A program made the translations under genes and the position numbers. From positions 349,531-367,523 of the forward strand of contig NW_019091445.1 of assembly GCF_001949145.1 (NCBI RefSeq): 17,993 bases of DNA, written 5' to 3'. The notes below the pieces were generated by a model. That model worked only from the letters and a program-made list of their open reading frames with translations, did no database searches and was not told the origin of the DNA. This document shows, in pieces, positions 9,013-17,993 of this stretch. How positions within the stretch are numbered: position 1 is the stretch's first letter; each line of letters begins with the position of its first letter. Origin of the DNA: Acanthaster planci (taxonomy: Eukaryota > Echinodermata > Asteroidea > Valvatida > Acanthasteridae).

Positions 9013-10262
9013 GTTAAACTTTTCATACTTGCATTATTTGAGTATACCCAAATGCCGTTTTTTGTCTTTGTGGCACCTCTGCAACGTTTCAGGTTGATGA
9101 GGAGATGTGTGGGTGACCTTATGTACCAACTCATTTTTGCCTACCTTGATGATGTCTGCATCTTCTCAAAGACCTTCGATGAGCACTTGCATCATCTTGA
9201 CACTGTTTTCTTTAAGTTAAGAGAACATAATCTCAGACGTAAACCCTCAACGTGTCATCTATTTTGCAAGCAAATCGACTGTTGGGATCATACTCTATCT
9301 GCAGATGGCATTGCTACCAAATCTGTGAAGACAACGCCAATTGTTGAATGGCCTGTGCCTCGCAAGACCAAGCAACGGCGTTCCTTCCTAGGTTTTGCTA
9401 ACTACTACAGGCGGTATATCAAGGGCTTTGCCGGATAGCTGCACCGCTTCATGCTGTGGTTGGTAAGACACAACGTTGTCCACCAAAAATGTTACGAAAC
9501 CAGTGGTCAGAAGCTTGTCAGGCTGCCTCTGAAGAGCTTAAACCCAAGTTCGTCAAACCTCCTATTCTCACATTTGCTGACTTTCATACTTGATGTAGAT
9601 GCGAGTTTGTCCGGCTTGGGTGCTGTCTTGTCTCAAGTTCAAAGAGGTGAGGAGAAGGTGGTGACCTTTGCCAGTCGAGGCCTGCGAGAGAAATGAGAAA
9701 AAGATGGAAACTACAGTTCTTGCAAGTTAGAAATATTAAGACTGGGGTGGGCTATCACTGAGAAGTTTAAGGACCATCTCTATGGTTCATTTTTTAATGT
9801 CAGGGCAGACAATAATCCATTAAGTCATCTTGATACTGCAAAACTTGGTTCTACTGAACAACGCGTGGTTGCCACTTTGGCAGCTTACAATTTTAACCTC
9901 ATATATCGCCCTGGTCGTGTAAACTCCAATGCAGATGGACTCTCTCGTCAAAATTACACAGAGAGGGATCAAACTAATGTCTCTGAAGTGATAGCAGGAA
10001 AAGACATGTACAGTGCTTCTTCTTTGCCTGCAACTTTGCAAGTTAAGATATTTAACACTGTTGGTGAACTGTGTCCAGGTCGAGTCCAGGCAGATGTTCT
10101 TGCCACCATCTCTTCTTTTCCATTTCTATCTAGATCTCATTTAGCCAAATTACAACAGGATTATCCGGATATTAGCCAATATTTGTAGTATCATAGTTCA
10201 GATAACTTATAGACAAAATATCTGGGACGAATTCAGTTCTCAAGGTTTTGTTGAGCCAGATT
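9013..10262 (+). pseudogene. pol: Ty3/gypsy pol remnant: reverse transcriptase and RNase H
   Basis: This is a degenerate pol segment that in intact elements copies element RNA to DNA (RT) and degrades the RNA strand (RNase H). FEYTQMPF at 9037-9060 matches the conserved strand before the RT fingers/palm junction. LCGTSATFQ follows in another frame, then frame 1 gives LMRRCVGDL and the catalytic box AYLDDV (Asp codons at 9148 and 9151). SADG at 9301, KTKQRRSFLGFANYYRRYI and a stop at 9436 follow. A frame-3 patch spans 9435-9593. Frame 1 then resumes with LDVDASLSGLGAVLSQ (first RNase H Asp), VVTFASRGLRE, a TGA at 9694, RADNNPLSHL, and the signature SNADGLSR near 9930. Stops at 9436, 9694 and 10186, plus at least four frameshifts, show it is dead. 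Linker homology seems to continue to the transposon junction near 10262. Order and strand agree with the gag and integrase pieces. Confidence 0.92.
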
Positions 10263-10270
10263 GAGCGTCT
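10263..10270. repeat. Target-site duplication, left copy (GAGCGTCT)
   Basis: GAGCGTCT directly precedes the left inverted repeat, and ATGCGTCT directly follows the right one at 13025-13032, matching at 6 of 8 positions. If the boundary is shifted one base so the inverted repeat starts TGTTCC, the alternative is a 6-bp AGCGTC/TGCGTC duplication (5 of 6). The flanking pol remnant continues sensibly when one copy is disregarded, supporting a true insertion site. Confidence 0.65.
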
Positions 10271-10325
10271 GTTCCGGACCATTATGTCCACAGGGCCCAT
10301 TATGTCCGCCCCATTGTGTCCGCAG
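10271..10325. repeat. Left terminal inverted repeat (about 1.5 array units)
   Basis: After GTTCCGGACC the sequence holds three copies of a half-unit whose minus-strand core is GGACAYAATGG (GGACATAATGGT, GGACATAATGGG, GGACACAATGGGG). They are the inverse of the right-end array. Similarity to the right end ends abruptly after CCGCAGG near 10326. Compared with the outermost right unit, about 15 bp are missing between the first and second half-units, consistent with unit loss. Confidence 0.9.
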
Positions 10326-10638
10326 GATGTCATTGTTAATCAATAAAGTCTCAGGTATTTTTTTTCAAAAGCTTTCCCTTTTTAAAATTCCTTGCAGGTA
10401 TTTAAATGTATGCTGTTATTCTTCCACAACGGATCAGTGTTGGGTCATGTTCCTAATGAAAAATGAACCAATGAAACAAAAGTTTACTTATTCTGGGTCA
10501 AAATGATTCTGTGCGGATTACTTTGTGCATAATTTCTTGTAATGGGTTTCATGGAAATGCACATACATGTACATAGTAGATGCAGTTCATGAGAAAAAGC
10601 TTTACTTTTATGAGTAAGAGTGAGTTTGTTTTTGCATT

Positions 10639-10783
10639 CAATTGGGGACCCTGAACAATAGAGGACAATAAGGTCCCCGATTCACATAGGGTCCCCGAAT
10701 AAAAATTGTGCACAAAACATATGGGTGGTCTTTTAAAAGAGTTGAAGTAAAACAAAAGAGGAAAAATAGGGGGTCCCCAGTTG
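10639..10783. mobile_element. Possible nested 145-bp MITE with GGGGACC ends
   Basis: CAATTGGGGACCC at 10639-10651 and GGGTCCCCAGTTG at 10771-10783 are inverse copies, matching at 12 of 13 positions. Internal copies of GGTCCCC occur at 10672-10678 and 10690-10696, so the left part has a small tandem substructure. No clear target duplication is visible. It may be a short non-autonomous element nested within the larger transposon or an internal structure of that transposon. Confidence 0.5.
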
Positions 10784-12862
10784 CAGAAAAATTGTGTGTT
10801 TGTGAGTGTATAGGAAAGGGGTGTAACAAGTCGCCCTACACCTATGTTTCTCCCCCATTCAACGAGTGGAAATTAACGACTTCGACCGTGGGAGACGGTT
10901 ACTTGACCCACGGCCGGACCCTCGTGAACCGTATGGAAATGTCCTTAGCAACTTGCCAATCCTCTGTTGAGCCTTCTCGTTTTGAAGACTTCTTTGCACA
11001 AAGTTAATAAACGGATTGAAACTCTTTGTATTTGCCCTAGAAGGTTTAAATCGAATAAAACACTACAGAATTGGGAAAAGAAACATGAAATAAGTTTGAA
11101 ATTTAGCCTCAAAGTTGTTACTAAGATGATAAATTATTTGCATGTTCAATCGATCACTTTATCTTTTTCCACAACATTTCTCAATTTTAGATGTTCTCCC
11201 AAAACAGTGAGACACTGCATACGACAGGCCAGAATCTCAACCACACGGTATACATTTTGGTTAGAATTCCATGAGTTTTATTTGATACTTCTGCGCAGGG
11301 CGATCTGTTCGTGTTCTGTATGCCCAAAACTGATCTAGTATAGTGCGGGTTGTTACCGCGGCGTACACGTGCATGTGCAGGTGCAAGGAAATTCTCGACC
11401 GTTGGAGGAAGTGTACAGGTACATGTTCGTGTGGTTCATGCTCCCACAGTACATGTAAAACTCGGGATATATTTAGTTGTTAACAGTAGTGAAAGTAAAG
11501 AAACTGAAACCTGTCAAGCCAGTTCATATTCTGTTTAATGTGTTCTTTAAAATTAATTACCGTTGCAGGTTGAAGCATATCAAGGTTCAGTATTACTTTC
11601 ACGTCAAGTTTGCAAATCGTATTCGGTGGTTGCAAACTGTACTTTCATTTTGAGTACATTTTATACTTTATGAATTTTTAACTTCAGAACTATTCTTTGG
11701 GATCAAAATGTCATTTGCACCATCATTTTCCCTTATTATTGGCTGTAAATCATTGCTGGTTAGTAGTGCTGATATTTAAATTAAAATTTCATAATTATAA
11801 ATCCGAAACGAAGGCCGGGAAAGGAAGTATTCCTGGGTTTTAGCTTCTGGTTGTCCTGAGCTAGAGAGGTTTGAAAAGTAAAATAACTAACCTTCCTGAT
11901 TTCAATGTTTTCGTGTGGTTATAAAGAAAAATGGTTAAATTTGCAAAACTGAAACCTATTACATCTGTTATTTATAGTCAACACAGATTCTGGAGTTTGT
12001 TTGTTTGAAAAGCTGATATCCGATGTCATGAAAATTCTGTCTGATTCGATTGCAGTTTGTGTTCATATTCTGGGGTTCTCAATTGTATTTCATTTTCTGG
12101 TATGCTATGCACTCTTTATGTATTTGTTCACTTTCAAAAATGTTCTTGTGCACTCACAAATATTATTTGCACCTACGTTTTCCGTTCCTATTAGCCTTGA
12201 TTTATTACTGTTCTTAGTCTCAATAAAACGTGTCGGTTAACATATTACTCTTAAAATGTTTGAACATAAATTGGTTCACCTGAAGCGTTATTAGTCAGCT
12301 AAGGGTTTCCGTTTTAATTAAAGGATCCATAAAATGAGGTTTACTTGGAAGCACTTTTTGTGCATCTCTGCACTCTTCTTTGATGTATGAAGATTGTTTG
12401 ACATCCTTTTTGAGTTGCAAGAGTTACACGATAAAAACATTTAAAATTGACCGAGCATTTGCAACATTGAGATTGCCTTCAGTGGAATCACAGGTTTCCT
12501 TGTGAATGTGCACATTGCATTAAAACTTAAAAAAATAAAAAATATGGGTTAAAGTTGCCAAAACATTTCCACCAGTTCGATTGAAACCCTAAGGTGCAAT
12601 TTCAAAGGTTTTATTAAACTATTTCTATGATGATCCCTCTAAGCGTGCACACTGCAAATACTGTCTGCTTTTTTTACACCAAGCAAATGTATACGAAAGA
12701 CTGACAAAGTTTGCAAAAACGATTATAAGTTTCACTTGTGTGACTGGCCCGTCACTGTCATCCCTTGAACCTGAATATTCAGACAGAAAATGAGTCATTC
12801 ATAGAGTAGAACCGGTATGTTCCATGTCATTATAAAGGATACTGAATTGCAGAAAGAATGAG
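10784..12862. other. Transposon interior, no recognised transposase
   Basis: Two parts differ in composition. Positions 10826-10990 are relatively G+C-rich (for example GGGAGACGGTTACTTGACCC and ACCCACGGCCGGACCC) and could be a fragment of another element or a captured sequence. Positions 11000-12862 are AT-rich with only short frames. The frame at 10967-11338 (123 codons) is the longest and is basic, but lacks any motif I know. GTACATG-type words cluster at 11367-11457. No catalytic triad can be supported in any frame by eye. Confidence 0.5.
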
Positions 12863-13017
12863 CCTGCGGACACAATGGGGCGGACATAATGGGCCTCCAA
12901 ACACAGTGGGGCTGACATTATGGGCTTGCGGACACAATGGGGTGGACATATTGGGCCTGCAAACACAATGGGGCGGACATATTGGGCCTGTGGACACCAT
13001 ATGGCGGACATAATGGT
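12863..13017. repeat. Right terminal array: five 31-bp tandem units
   Basis: Five units lie end to end at 12863, 12894, 12925, 12956 and 12987, each 31 bp, followed by the terminal CCGGAAC. Each unit is itself two related halves, GCGGACACAATGGG and GCGGACATAATGGG in the best copies, so there are ten imperfect copies of GGACAYAATGGG. The units differ by several substitutions, so the array is not recent. Translation of the minus strand gives a repetitive Pro-Cys-Arg-Pro-Ile pattern inside an open frame (12799-13083) that is an artefact of the repeat. Arrays of this kind at transposon ends can be multiple transposase-binding sites; that is inference. Confidence 0.93.
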
Positions 13018-13024
13018 CCGGAAC

Positions 13025-13032
13025 ATGCGTCT
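13025..13032. repeat. Target-site duplication, right copy (ATGCGTCT)
   Basis: ATGCGTCT follows the right inverted repeat and matches GAGCGTCT at 10263-10270 at 6 of 8 positions. The retrotransposon sequence resumes immediately after it. Confidence 0.65.
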
Positions 13033-13217
13033 TAAACTTGACAATAGTGTGCTGAGGACACTGTCCTCCACCGAGAAGTTCATGACTCTGTCATTGGTAC
13101 TTCATTAAAACGAGTAGTCCTTCCTTTTTGTCTAATGCCTAAAATCCTGATTAGCCTGCACAACGACTTTGGTCATCAGGGTGAGGAGAGAACCGTGTCT
13201 TTAGTTCGTAGATGTTT
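13033..13217 (+). pseudogene. pol: Ty3/gypsy integrase remnant, N-terminal HHCC zinc domain
   Basis: The second part of the same pol is open in frame 1 from 13048. It includes VHDSVIGTSLKRVVLP, then LHNDFGHQGEERT, where His codons at 13159 and 13174 form the H-x4-H half of the integrase HHCC zinc-binding domain, and SLVRRCF. In intact elements integrase inserts the cDNA into host DNA. The C-x2-C half and the whole DDE catalytic core are absent: sequence jumps within a few codons to the polypurine tract, implying a large internal deletion. Same strand and correct order relative to RT and RNase H indicate one original element split by the TIR transposon. Confidence 0.88.
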
Positions 13218-13241
13218 TAGCCATTCATGTTTAGGGACGTT

Positions 13242-13257
13242 AAAATCAGGGGGTGAG
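13242..13257 (+). promoter_or_regulatory. Polypurine tract of the retrotransposon
   Basis: AAAATCAGGGGGTGAG immediately precedes TGTAACC, the standard layout for plus-strand DNA priming just before a 3' LTR in Ty3/gypsy elements. It is interrupted by single pyrimidines, consistent with decay or family-specific sequence. Confidence 0.65.
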
Positions 13258-13646
13258 TGTAACCAGGTCGAGTGTTCGCTCTATCTCACCTGACGCTGGT
13301 CCTTTTTCTTTGTTCAGTCGGTGAGTCGCATGGTCACCTTGATTTCATTCCTTTCATTCCGTTTCAACTGCATCATGTATTGCACTTTCGCGGAGCCTGG
13401 CCGTGCATAAATAATTCTGACTAGCGCCCTCTTGCGGACTAATACTTTTTTCTCACAGTCCCACCCCGGGTTTTAAGCGCTGAATTTGAACGTGTTGCAT
13501 CCTCACTTTTGTTCTCATTGCATACCGGACATTTTTTTGCGTATTTTCTGCGTTTTCTTGTCAAGTAAACACGCGCGGGTTGCTTATTTCAATCCAACGT
13601 AGGCCAGAGATAACTTCCCCTTTTTGCTTCTGCTGATATCATTACA
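13258..13646 (+). repeat. Putative 3' LTR of the Ty3/gypsy relic
   Basis: The segment begins TGTAACC right after the polypurine tract, and a candidate end ATTACA at 13641-13646 gives inverted TGTAA/TTACA termini and 389 bp. The 3' end is uncertain; an earlier end near GATAAC (about 13614) is possible. Composition differs from the flanks, with GC-rich patches. Possible core promoter elements are CATAAATAA at 13406-13414 and, in a GC-rich context, GGGTTTTAAGCGC around 13468-13480. No AATAAA is visible. No second copy was found in the window, so LTR identity rests on position rather than on an LTR pair. Confidence 0.6.
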
Positions 13647-13713
13647 TTTCTAGCAGCCTGCAGATTACGGGAGGCATGAACAAGCAGTCCAACTGGCGAC
13701 TTGCAATTTAAAA

Positions 13714-13745
13714 AAACTTGGATAGGTACAAACTTGGATAGGTAA
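13714..13745. repeat. Tandem 16-bp duplication
   Basis: AAACTTGGATAGGTA occurs at 13714-13728 and again at 13730-13744, giving a 16-bp period. It is probably a local slippage duplication; the copies are identical over 15 bp and so probably recent compared with the surrounding relics. Confidence 0.9.
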
Positions 13746-13819
13746 ACGGTGTTTTAATGATGTACCAATACACAATATTGTAGGATCTGATTTTCATTCC
13801 ATCATGCTACATGTAATTA

Positions 13820-14193
13820 CAGTGGAATGTCGCTATACCGAACACCGTTATACCGAACATTCAGCTGTACCGAAAATCATCCCTGTCTCCGATTGTTTTG
13901 TGCACAAAAACCTACCGCCAGATCATGCATCAGAGATCGATCCTGAGCGGTAGCTTCACGACTTTTAGGAAAAACTAATTATCAATTTTGTAACTCCAGA
14001 TTTAATAAAGAACAAAAATAATTCATAGATACATTTCTAGAAACCTAAAACGTGAATGCAAGGGCAAAACATCAAACACAAAAAAACAGCGAACCATAGT
14101 ATCACAAGAGGGTGCACTTTAGTTAGACATGGGCGGGCGCTATTCTTCATGGCAACGCAACGTTCGGCACTTCGCTATAGCGGCTTTCTACTG
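13820..14193. mobile_element. 374-bp pogo/Tigger-like MITE
   Basis: The left end reads CAGTGGAATGTCGCTATACC and the right end is an imperfect inverse (…CGCTATAGCGGCTTTCTACTG), giving inverted repeats of about 25-30 bp. TA dinucleotides flank both ends (13818-13819 and 14194-14195), the duplication expected for Tc1/mariner-superfamily elements. A CAGTRGAA start followed by a CGCTATA/CCGAAC motif is typical of pogo/Tigger-type ends. The left end carries repeated TATACCGAACA-type words. There is no coding capacity, so any movement would have depended on a transposase from elsewhere. Confidence 0.87.
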
Positions 14194-14195
14194 TA

Positions 14196-14719
14196 CTTGT
14201 ATGAACTTGAAGAATTATCTCACAACAATGGATGATTGTTAGTTAAGAAATTGGTAATTTTATTGTGCATAATTGGACATTTGTTTCACACATGAAGTGA
14301 ATTAAATCTTGTACAATTGACTCTATTGTGAGCTTTCATGCTGCAGGGAACAGCCAAGCATAATCCTATTTTATGACAACTACAATTGAAACGAAACCTT
14401 CATAATATTTACCTTGGTTAGTATTATCATTGTATGGACTTTCAAGGGTGGGTTATTTCAGGGTTATTTTGCTGAGTTTTGTGAGATTACAAAAACAAAT
14501 TAACTCAAAATTAACAGTCGAATACCTCTTATCTAAAAAACAGAAGTGTATTATCAATGGTAAACTATTATTTTGTACATAATGTGTTTTATACTTGTAA
14601 TCATATTGTAAATAATATTCTTTTGATGAATACATGGACCATTCCCGGTAATTTAGGTAATGTGGTACACATTACAGTAAGGGAGTCGCTCGCTGTCCAA
14701 CAATTAACTTTAAACCTGT
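14196..14719. other. Intergenic DNA, no gene supported
   Basis: AT-rich sequence with only short frames; the 60-codon minus-strand frame at 14453-14635 has no motif. A small perfect palindrome (GTAATGTG, 3-nt loop, CACATTAC) lies at 14657-14675, 45 bp before the second copy of the unknown repeat. No transposon boundary could be tied to it. Confidence 0.55.
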
Positions 14720-14886
14720 AAGAAGGAAACAAAATTCCATGTAATTCAGACAGTTATTCGTCATCACCCCTGTTGACTGTCATTTTTAAATACCGTTAAT
14801 ACACCTTATAATAATTTGAACATTGGAACTAGCTGCCTTCCCCAACCCTTATTTCTTATTGTATCCGCTCGGTAACACTTTGAAAC
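14720..14886 (+). repeat. Unknown interspersed repeat, copy 2
   Basis: This stretch is collinear with 8170-8370: both start AAGAAGGAAACAAAAT, share CCTGTTGACTGTC and AATACC, and end with CGCTCGGTAACACT-like sequence. It lacks about 30 bp after CATGTA that copy 1 has. Flanks on both sides are unrelated to those of copy 1, which makes it a dispersed repeat rather than a segmental duplication. Class unknown. Confidence 0.65.
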
Positions 14887-17800
14887 TGATGAATTGTTTT
14901 GTTTCGCTTTGTTTGATTCTTTGGTTTTTAGTCGATGTCTTATTTTAAAAGTCATTAATCAATCAGAATTGGTAACCAGATTATCCTTAATGACTGGTCA
15001 CTCTGCCGTGTTAAATTGCAAAAAACGAGTCTTAGAGGCTCTTTTCTAACCCAAAAATACTTTGTAAAGTATTGACATGTTCGAAATTATATATATTCCC
15101 TATTCAATATTCCCTAATCTGATCTGAACCAAACTTTGTATGTTTTCATTTTAGACCCTAATCTATCATCTTTCAAATAGGCAGACACTGCAATGTCTCC
15201 CTAAAAGCCAATGTCTACCTAATGCTGAAAAATTTACCGCAAAATGACCTATTTGTAAATATAATCTCAAGTCATTACACGTAAAAACGCTCAATTTTCA
15301 CCGCTTAATTGTGTGGCGAAAATATTAGGTACATTTAAGTACGTATGTTCTAAGCGAAAATTTACAGAACCTTTCATGAGAAATAAAATTACCCCCATAT
15401 CCTGTATGTATATTTTACATACGCGCAGGCTTGTGCAAGACATTGCAGTAATGTAATAATTTACACAATCTGTCGGTTTTTGTCTTTGGGTGTACTCTCC
15501 AACAATATACTAACATTTTCTGTATCGAAACTCTGTGGATTTGAAATCAAAACCAACTCAATAATGATTGTACAAGATTACAGTTGGTACTGGGCGAAGG
15601 AATGAAATAGTTTTACAGCGTATACTGGACGTTCATGATATCCCCAGAACAACCTCTGCACCACTCGAATCTGTGGTGTAAGAAGAGTTTAGTTTGAGAA
15701 AATATCTCCAGTTTATATTGCATATGCAGTTGAACAAACGTCATGCTCCAAGGCTGCGATCACCCACATGAAAAGCAGATTCACTTTAATGACGTCGGAC
15801 CATGTAGTAATAGATATGGAATTGATTTCTACGTTTGTTTATTGTGTAACACCGAAGAAGAGTCTCTATTACTCGGCTGAATTGTTCAACCCCCAGCCTT
15901 CTACGTATCATAAAAGACATCAAATTGAGCTCACAAGTTTGCATTTCCGACCATAGCTGCTCACATATTACGCAGAGTTAAACACAAATTAGGTTTAATC
16001 AATATGAACCAAACGAAGTATAGTGTGTGAATGTCTTTCTTTTCTGAAACTGCAAGGGGGGAGGCTGGTTGATAGTCAATTTAATTTAGTCTCTCACAAG
16101 GAAGAACCGTAACATAAAGGTACAACGCAGTTGTCCTTAGGACGGCAGTTGTGGGCCATTGTGCACAAAACTGTAAGCAGCAACTGGTCTTTCTGCCAGG
16201 GCACGGGTTCTAAATTAAACGGTTTCGGTTAAAATGACGAGATAAAGACGCAAATAGCTGAAAATAAGTTTCATGTTATAAGTAAAAAGTTCAGAGCTGA
16301 TGTGCCGAATGTATTCGTAGCGAGTCCTGATTTCCGTTTAGGAAGAATTGACTCCAAGAAATGCACGCACGTAAACAAGCTATTCAAATTGACCGACGCT
16401 TTTAAAGGTATACCTTCCCAAAACGAAAATCGATTATACTGTCCGGTGACGCGCACACACACATGTAGAATATACCTACATCATAACCTTCAGTCTTCTT
16501 TTCATAAAATGACTGAATGTGAGAATGAATTATTTAAATACCATCTCCATACCACTCACCAAAACAGGAAGTCCATATGTAATTACACCTTGTCAATTAA
16601 TCCTTCCAAAGTTGTTGTGGTTGTGCATGGTGCAACAAATGTGATGTAGTTTCAAATGTTTCAAACTTTGGTAGCACTATAATTATCTCGTTTAATATCG
16701 CCCAACCGAATCTCAATTCCTTAAACATTTTTTAATGGACTTGAAACTACGTATAAAATTCCTGGAACGATTCCGTTGATATGCACTGCAGAATAAACAA
16801 TGCACGGTCCACATAACTATACAGCTGTCACTCGTGACTCTTTCCGCATTTGATATTATCGATTATACGTATGCAAAACTCAGTGTAATTTGTTGTTTAC
16901 TTGGTAGAAAGAATAATGTCTGCAAACAGTTGCTCTCCAGCTAGTCTTAATAGTCTCTATAGTCTCCAACTGAATCTATACAAGTAGTATGCGCATTGGT
17001 TTATTTCTGAACTGTAGTTATGGTTGGCAGGTTTTATTTATGTTCGTGCTTTCTTTCAGCAATACTTATCTGTTGACTCATGACTTGATTCACATTACAA
17101 ACTTCATTGTCAAAAACATATTAACCAATCGTTGCAATAACGCCAAACAAAAGAGAAATGGCGAAACCTGTTTGAAGAGGACGTTGTGTGTTCTTACGTC
17201 CATATTGCAAACTTGTTAGGTCATATTTACCGATTTGTGACTTTCCATAAAAAGGTTTGTGCTCCACGGCGCAGGCCGTGTTTGTGTATACATGTGTGGT
17301 AAACGAGTGAAGTCGCCCTTAAATGCAGCCTGACTTTGTAACATATAGGGCAGTTACATGGAACCGTCGTTTTTCTCGGGAACAATACCTTCCTTACTAA
17401 AACTTCGTTCAGGTAAAAAAAAAAAGCGGATTTCCTTTGCATCAGTAAAACACTCGTCGCAATACCAACTAGCCATTTGGAAACATGGTGGGCAACATTG
17501 CAACGTTGGCGCTATTGAAATTAGGTTCAGTGGAATGAAAACAAAACTTTACTCAAACTAAATAGTGCCCGAGTTGTGTCCATTAGAGTTAAGATATGTT
17601 AATTGAAATAGAATTCGCTGTAAATTTGCATTTTGAAGAGTGTTAAAGTGTACTTACCGTGTGCAATCCATTAAAGCATAAGACTCAGGAAATGACTGAA
17701 ACCACGTTTAATGCTTTGCATTTTATTGTTTCACTTTCGACCCATAGCGTATTAGACCTACTGCTGTTAGAGCCGATTGTCATGGTGGCGCGCAGCATTT

Positions 17801-17993
17801 GAAAAAAATGTTTTCCCACTTTGTTATCTAATCAATTGGATTTTTGAAGCCGAAATCTGTACTAATATTTTCATAGTGATTTGCTCTCCAGACTTTATTG
17901 CAAGCTTTGGGGAGGAAGAAAAGTGGAAAAGTCCCAAACATACCGTCTCTGTCTCATCATATTTAACAGAAAGAGAAATGCCACCTGCCCTTG
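14887..17993. other. Intergenic or intronic DNA, no gene supported
   Basis: No gene, RNA or transposon is supported. The longest frame, 115 codons on the plus strand at 16302-16649, begins with Met but shows no motif, no repeat of splice signals and compositional features of noncoding DNA. Frames at 15768-15956, 16989-17219 and the minus-strand 17227-17442 are likewise unassignable. Short palindromes such as GTATGTA/TACATAC near 15406-15424 and an A11 run around 17416-17426 are the only structures noted. Confidence 0.55.

Larger units (their letters stand above)
10271..13024. mobile_element. 2754-bp TIR DNA transposon inserted in pol
   Basis: The element starts GTTCCGGACCATTATGTCC and ends with its perfect reverse complement; the two termini then continue as imperfect copies of a 31-bp unit. 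It sits between the RNase H and integrase pieces of one retrotransposon and has a decayed 8-bp target duplication. These are the hallmarks of a cut-and-paste DNA transposon. The interior shows no recognisable transposase: plus-strand open frames at 10708-11007, 10967-11338 and 12001-12240 have no DDE/D motif, zinc-finger or HTH signature. It is therefore probably non-autonomous or decayed. Eight-bp duplications are known for hAT, P, Merlin and a few other superfamilies, but the terminus is not the usual hAT CAG or Merlin GG start, so I leave the superfamily open. Confidence 0.85.

Noticed and set aside
9451-9590. N-terminal half of the 81-codon plus-strand frame starting at 9451
   Set aside because: Here the retrotransposon homology lies in another frame (frame 3, 9435-9593); only the part from about 9586 onward is the real RNase H reading.
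12863-13017. CRISPR-like array of regularly spaced repeats
   Set aside because: The units are contiguous imperfect tandem repeats without unique spacers, they form an inverted repeat with the other transposon end, and the context is eukaryotic.
12799-13083. 94-codon minus-strand frame with repeated Pro-Cys-Arg-type motifs
   Set aside because: The repetition is a by-product of the 31-bp array at the transposon end. A matching artefact occurs on the plus strand at 10261-10320.
16302-16649. 115-codon plus-strand open frame
   Set aside because: No recognisable domain, signal peptide or splice support; length is within reach of chance in 18 kb read in six frames.

Overview
This window looks like a piece of a metazoan nuclear genome, probably from a marine invertebrate. 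It is AT-rich and gene-poor, with no bacterial-style gene packing, short microsatellites and homopolymers, and layers of decayed transposable elements. The species cannot be named from the sequence, and no intact host gene can be supported.

Positions 1-7180 are mostly unannotatable intergenic or intronic DNA. They hold simple repeats, a perfect hairpin (4669-4696) and a pair of inverted homopolymer blocks (4414-4603). Two weak exon candidates are present: a minus-strand open stretch at about 3045-3360 that vaguely resembles part of a CUB-like domain, and a 62-bp plus-strand stretch (6403-6464) between good splice-site look-alikes.

Positions 7182-13646 are a nested transposon complex. The base layer is a plus-strand Ty3/gypsy-type LTR retrotransposon relic. 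A gag (capsid) remnant at 7710-8169 has an LTR-like leader upstream. Reverse transcriptase and RNase H remnants follow at about 9013-10262, then the N-terminal zinc-binding part of integrase at 13033-13217, and a polypurine tract plus putative 3' LTR at 13242-13646. All coding parts carry frameshifts and stops. The protease and the integrase catalytic core are not visible.

The retrotransposon was later split by a 2754-bp DNA transposon (10271-13024). It has inverted ends GTTCCGGACCATTATGTCC... built from tandem copies of a 31-bp unit, about 1.5 units on the left and five on the right. It is flanked by GAGCGTCT/ATGCGTCT, a decayed 8-bp target duplication. No transposase is recognisable inside, so it appears non-autonomous or gutted, and a smaller 145-bp inverted-repeat element (10639-10783) may be nested in it. 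A different, unidentified interspersed repeat abuts the gag remnant (8170-8370) and recurs at 14720-14886.

Downstream lies a clean 374-bp MITE with pogo/Tigger-like ends and a TA target duplication (13820-14193). After it come about 3.8 kb with no supportable gene apart from the second copy of the unknown repeat. The inferred order of events is retrotransposon insertion, decay, then insertion of the TIR-array transposon into pol.
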